NCBI RefSeq assembly: GCF_001422405.1
Contig: NZ_LMMV01000021.1
Location: forward strand, 372,858 to 436,857
Length of the DNA stretch: 64,000 bases
Source: Pseudorhodoferax sp. Leaf267
GTDB lineage: Bacteria > Pseudomonadota > Gammaproteobacteria > Burkholderiales > Burkholderiaceae_C
Direction: 5' to 3'
This document shows positions 62,085 through 64,000 of the stretch, one piece after another. Position 1 is the stretch's first letter. Each line of letters begins with the position of its first letter. The translations under genes and the position numbers were made by a program. A model generated the notes under the pieces. It was not told the origin of the DNA, ran no database searches, and saw only the letters and a list, made by a program, of their open reading frames with translations.

Positions 62085-62200
62085 CACCCCCAGTCGCCGC
62101 GCTGCGCGCTCCGCCAACCCCCTGCGAGGGGGCGCTGCCAGCGGCCTGGCAAGCCAGTTCCGCGGCAGCCCTGGCATTGCGCCTTGCCGCAACCGACGCC
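62085..62200. repeat. GC-rich intergenic hairpin repeat (Comamonadaceae-type)
   Basis: This stretch after cysB contains CCCCC-TGCGA-GGGGG (62117-62131) and CTGGC-AA-GCCAG (62145-62156), framed by CCACCCCCAGTCGCCGCGC at the left and a CAGCCCTGGCATTGCGCC segment at the right. From memory it matches an interspersed intergenic repeat common in this bacterial family. It may act as a terminator or RNA stabiliser. The match to the family is recall, not a search. Confidence 0.55.
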
Positions 62201-62228
62201 CCTTGACTTTGATCGACGCGGTCATCCC

Positions 62229-63392
62229 ATGACAACAGCACCCCGCACCCCCGCCATCGACAGCAAGCTGCCCAAGGTGGGCACCACCATCTTCACCGTG
62301 ATGTCCGCGCTGGCCGCCGAAAAGGGCGCGGTCAATCTGGGCCAGGGCTTCCCGGATTTTCCGTGCGATCCGCAACTGGTGGAGTCCGTGCACGCAGCCA
62401 TGCAGCAGGGGCTGAACCAGTACCCGCCCATGGCCGGCGTGCCTGCGCTGCGCGAGGCCGTGGCGGCCAAGATCGAAGCGCAACACGGCAGGCGCTACAG
62501 CGCGGCGGATGAGATCACCATCACCGCCGGCGCAACCCAGGCCATCCTCACCGCCATCCTGGCCATCGTGCGGCCCGGCGACGAGGTGATCGTGCTGGAG
62601 CCTTGCTACGACAGCTACATCCCCAACATCGAGCTGGCCGGCGGCACGGTTGTGCGCGTGCCGCTCGTGCCCGGCACGTTCCGCCCCGACTTCGACAAGA
62701 TCGCCGCCGCGCTGTCCCCGCGCACGCGCGCCATCCTCGTCAACTCGCCGCACAACCCGAGTGCCACCATCTGGTCGCGCGAGGACATGCTCCAGCTGCA
62801 GGATCTGCTGGCACCCACCGACGTCTTCCTGATCAGCGACGAGGTCTACGAGCACATGGTCTACGACGGCCGTGCGCACGAAAGCGCGGCGCGCTTCCCG
62901 GGGCTGGCGGCTCGCGCCTTCGTGGTCTCCAGCTTCGGCAAGACCTACCACGTAACGGGCTGGAAAGTCGGCGTCGTGGCCGCGCCCGCCGCGCTCACGG
63001 CCGAGTTCCGCAAGGTGCACCAGTTCAACGTGTTCGCCGTGAACACGCCGGTGCAGCACGGCCTGGCGCACTACATGGCCGACGCCAGCCGCTACCTGCA
63101 ATTGCCGGCGTTCTACCAGGCCAAGCGCGACCTGTTCCGCGCAGGCCTGGCGCGCACGCGTTTCAGGCTCATGCCCAGCGAAGGCAGCTTCTTCCAGTGC
63201 GTGGACATCTCCGACGTCAGCACGCTCAGCGAAGCCGAATTTTGCGTGTGGCTCACCAACGAGATCGGCGTGGCGGCGATCCCGCTGTCGGCCTTTTATG
63301 CCGACGACTTCGACCAGCGCGTGGTGCGGTTCTGCTACGCCAAGCAGGACGCGACGCTGCGCGAGGCGCTGGAGCGGCTGGCGAAGCTGTAG
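62229..63392 (+). CDS. Class I aminotransferase (methionine/kynurenine-type)
   Basis: This 387-aa PLP enzyme has the lysine in SSFGKTYHVTGWKVG (Lys238), PLP-phosphate and aspartate motifs (SDEVYEHMVYDG) and the substrate-arginine region near the C-terminus (VVRFCYAK). N-terminal GTTIFTVMSALAAEKGAVNLGQ matches the YbdL/KAT group, which acts on methionine or kynurenine. It follows a CysB-like gene, which hints at sulfur amino acid metabolism, but the substrate is unproven. Confidence 0.9.
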   Translation: MTTAPRTPAIDSKLPKVGTTIFTVMSALAAEKGAVNLGQGFPDFPCDPQLVESVHAAMQQGLNQYPPMAGVPALREAVAAKIEAQHGRRYSAADEITITAGATQAILTAILAIVRPGDEVIVLEPCYDSYIPNIELAGGTVVRVPLVPGTFRPDFDKIAAALSPRTRAILVNSPHNPSATIWSREDMLQLQDLLAPTDVFLISDEVYEHMVYDGRAHESAARFPGLAARAFVVSSFGKTYHVTGWKVGVVAAPAALTAEFRKVHQFNVFAVNTPVQHGLAHYMADASRYLQLPAFYQAKRDLFRAGLARTRFRLMPSEGSFFQCVDISDVSTLSEAEFCVWLTNEIGVAAIPLSAFYADDFDQRVVRFCYAKQDATLREALERLAKL

Positions 63393-63406
63393 CGTGAAGA
63401 GGCTGG

Positions 63407-63664
63407 CTATCCCCAGGATCGCGTCAGCAGTTCGTCCATCGCATCGGTGACCTGCTGGCCCTGCTCGGCCAGGGACGCGACGAGGTCGCCCAGGGCATCC
63501 AGGTGCACCGACACGGTGTCCAACGGATGCAGCACCACATCCATGCCGAGGATCCGGAACACTGGATTCAGCCGCGAGCCGGGCACTGGCGACGGCCGCG
63601 GCAAGGTATTACGTCGCACCAGCGGCACGACCACGCGCCGACGGTAGCCGTCGAACTGAGGCAT
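63407..63664 (-). CDS. ccdB: CcdB-family toxin, shortened N-terminal region
   Basis: This 85-aa protein starts MPQFDGYRRRVVVPLVR and continues with LNPVFRILGMDVVLHPLDTVSV and a C-terminal helix ending TRSWG, as in CcdB gyrase poisons. Family members are about 100-105 aa; between Tyr7 and RRVVVPL the usual stretch of about 20 residues (second strand, 'LVDVQSDLL'-like) is missing without loss of frame. The Trp-Gly end retains residues used against gyrase in the F-plasmid toxin, but loss of a core strand probably abolishes folding or activity. It lies 9 bases after ccdA. Confidence 0.82.
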   Translation of the reverse strand: MPQFDGYRRRVVVPLVRRNTLPRPSPVPGSRLNPVFRILGMDVVLHPLDTVSVHLDALGDLVASLAEQGQQVTDAMDELLTRSWG

Positions 63665-63673
63665 GGCAAGCGC

Positions 63674-63919
63674 CTACAGCGTCGAATGTTTATCTGCGAA
63701 GGAGCCGACCTTGTCGTGCACCGCATTCCAGCCCGCCGTACAAGTGTCGGCCCACTGTTGGTGGTTAGCGCGCGTATGGTGCTGTTGCGCGATGTAGTCC
63801 GCCAGCAGCGCGTCCACGGTTGCAGACAGATTGCTGCTGTACGCCCGGGCCTCTTCGACGAGGTGCTCGCTCAGGCTCAGGTTGACGGCACGCTTGCGGC
63901 GTTCGGCGAGTTCAGACAC
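63674..63919 (-). CDS. ccdA: CcdA-family antitoxin
   Basis: This 81-aa antitoxin has an N-terminal ribbon-helix-helix DNA-binding part (RKRAVNLSLSEHLVEEARAY) and a C-terminal toxin-binding tail (NHQQWADTCTAGWNAVHDKVG). The GTG at 63919 was chosen because AAGGAG lies six bases upstream. CcdA and CcdB together should repress their own promoter, whose region is the last 80 bases of the window. Chromosomal ccdAB pairs often mark mobile or formerly mobile DNA. Confidence 0.88.
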   Translation of the reverse strand: MSELAERRKRAVNLSLSEHLVEEARAYSSNLSATVDALLADYIAQQHHTRANHQQWADTCTAGWNAVHDKVGSFADKHSTL

Positions 63920-64000
63920 GGGACACTCCTTGCATGCGCATGACGTGCGCACGAGGACAGCATATCTGCAAGAACGCGGCCTGTCATGCCCGATCGGGCC

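Overview
The window is about 68% G+C by eye, densely packed and free of insertion sequences. Its gene content points to a betaproteobacterium of the Comamonadaceae (Acidovorax/Hydrogenophaga/Variovorax type). The evidence is an H2-sensing hyp/hox locus, a gcvTHP operon behind a tandem glycine riboswitch, metN-metI-metQ, ETF-QO, LptFG, MnmC, YggX, and a GC-rich hairpin repeat of a kind I associate with this family. Genus and species cannot be fixed from the sequence alone.

Layout. 1-6.8 kb: the end of a tightly overlapping hyp(F)CDE-hoxABC operon. It holds NiFe-cofactor maturation proteins, the NtrC-type regulator HoxA and the regulatory (H2-sensing) hydrogenase HoxBC. It ends at a strong terminator with no hoxJ kinase after it. 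6.8-9.3 kb: tRNA-Ser(GCU), lysC and tilS. 9.3-11.4 kb: a 3-oxoacid CoA-transferase (scoAB) divergent from a PAS-LuxR regulator, with a perfect palindrome between them. 11.4-16.2 kb: an ethanolamine locus with an AraC regulator divergent from permease-eutB-eutC. 16.2-19.5 kb: an AhpD-like protein, an SDR and ETF-QO. 19.5-24.2 kb: glycine riboswitch and glycine cleavage system. 24.2-28.3 kb: a hybrid kinase, a pseudouridine synthase and an MFS carrier. 28.3-33 kb: tRNA-Asn, two small conserved-looking proteins, an aldo/keto reductase, a LuxR-type response regulator convergent with a degenerate kinase-like protein, DsbB and a small lipoprotein. 33-38.3 kb: TetR-MATE, an FMN reductase and a methionine ABC importer. 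38.4-42.6 kb: DMT and MFS carriers with overlapping 3' ends, a LanC-like gene split by an in-frame stop, and mntP.

42.6-52 kb is the most unusual part. It is a long minus-strand signalling block: bacteriophytochrome, single-domain response regulator, REC-PAS-kinase-REC hybrid, large PAS hybrid kinase, a small unknown protein and a TIR-receiver fusion. 52-63.4 kb is mostly housekeeping: EVE protein, yggX, mnmC, a branched-chain amino-acid-type binding lipoprotein, holC, pepA, lptFG, a CbiX-type chelatase, a CysB-like regulator and an aminotransferase. The window ends with a ccdAB toxin-antitoxin pair whose toxin appears to have lost an internal N-terminal segment.

The strongest leads are the TIR-receiver fusion and its phytochrome/kinase neighbourhood, the H2 sensor without an adjacent kinase, the ChpT-like kinase remnant facing a response regulator, the interrupted LanC-like gene and the shortened CcdB. 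All starts and functions were inferred by reading the sequence; no database search was run.
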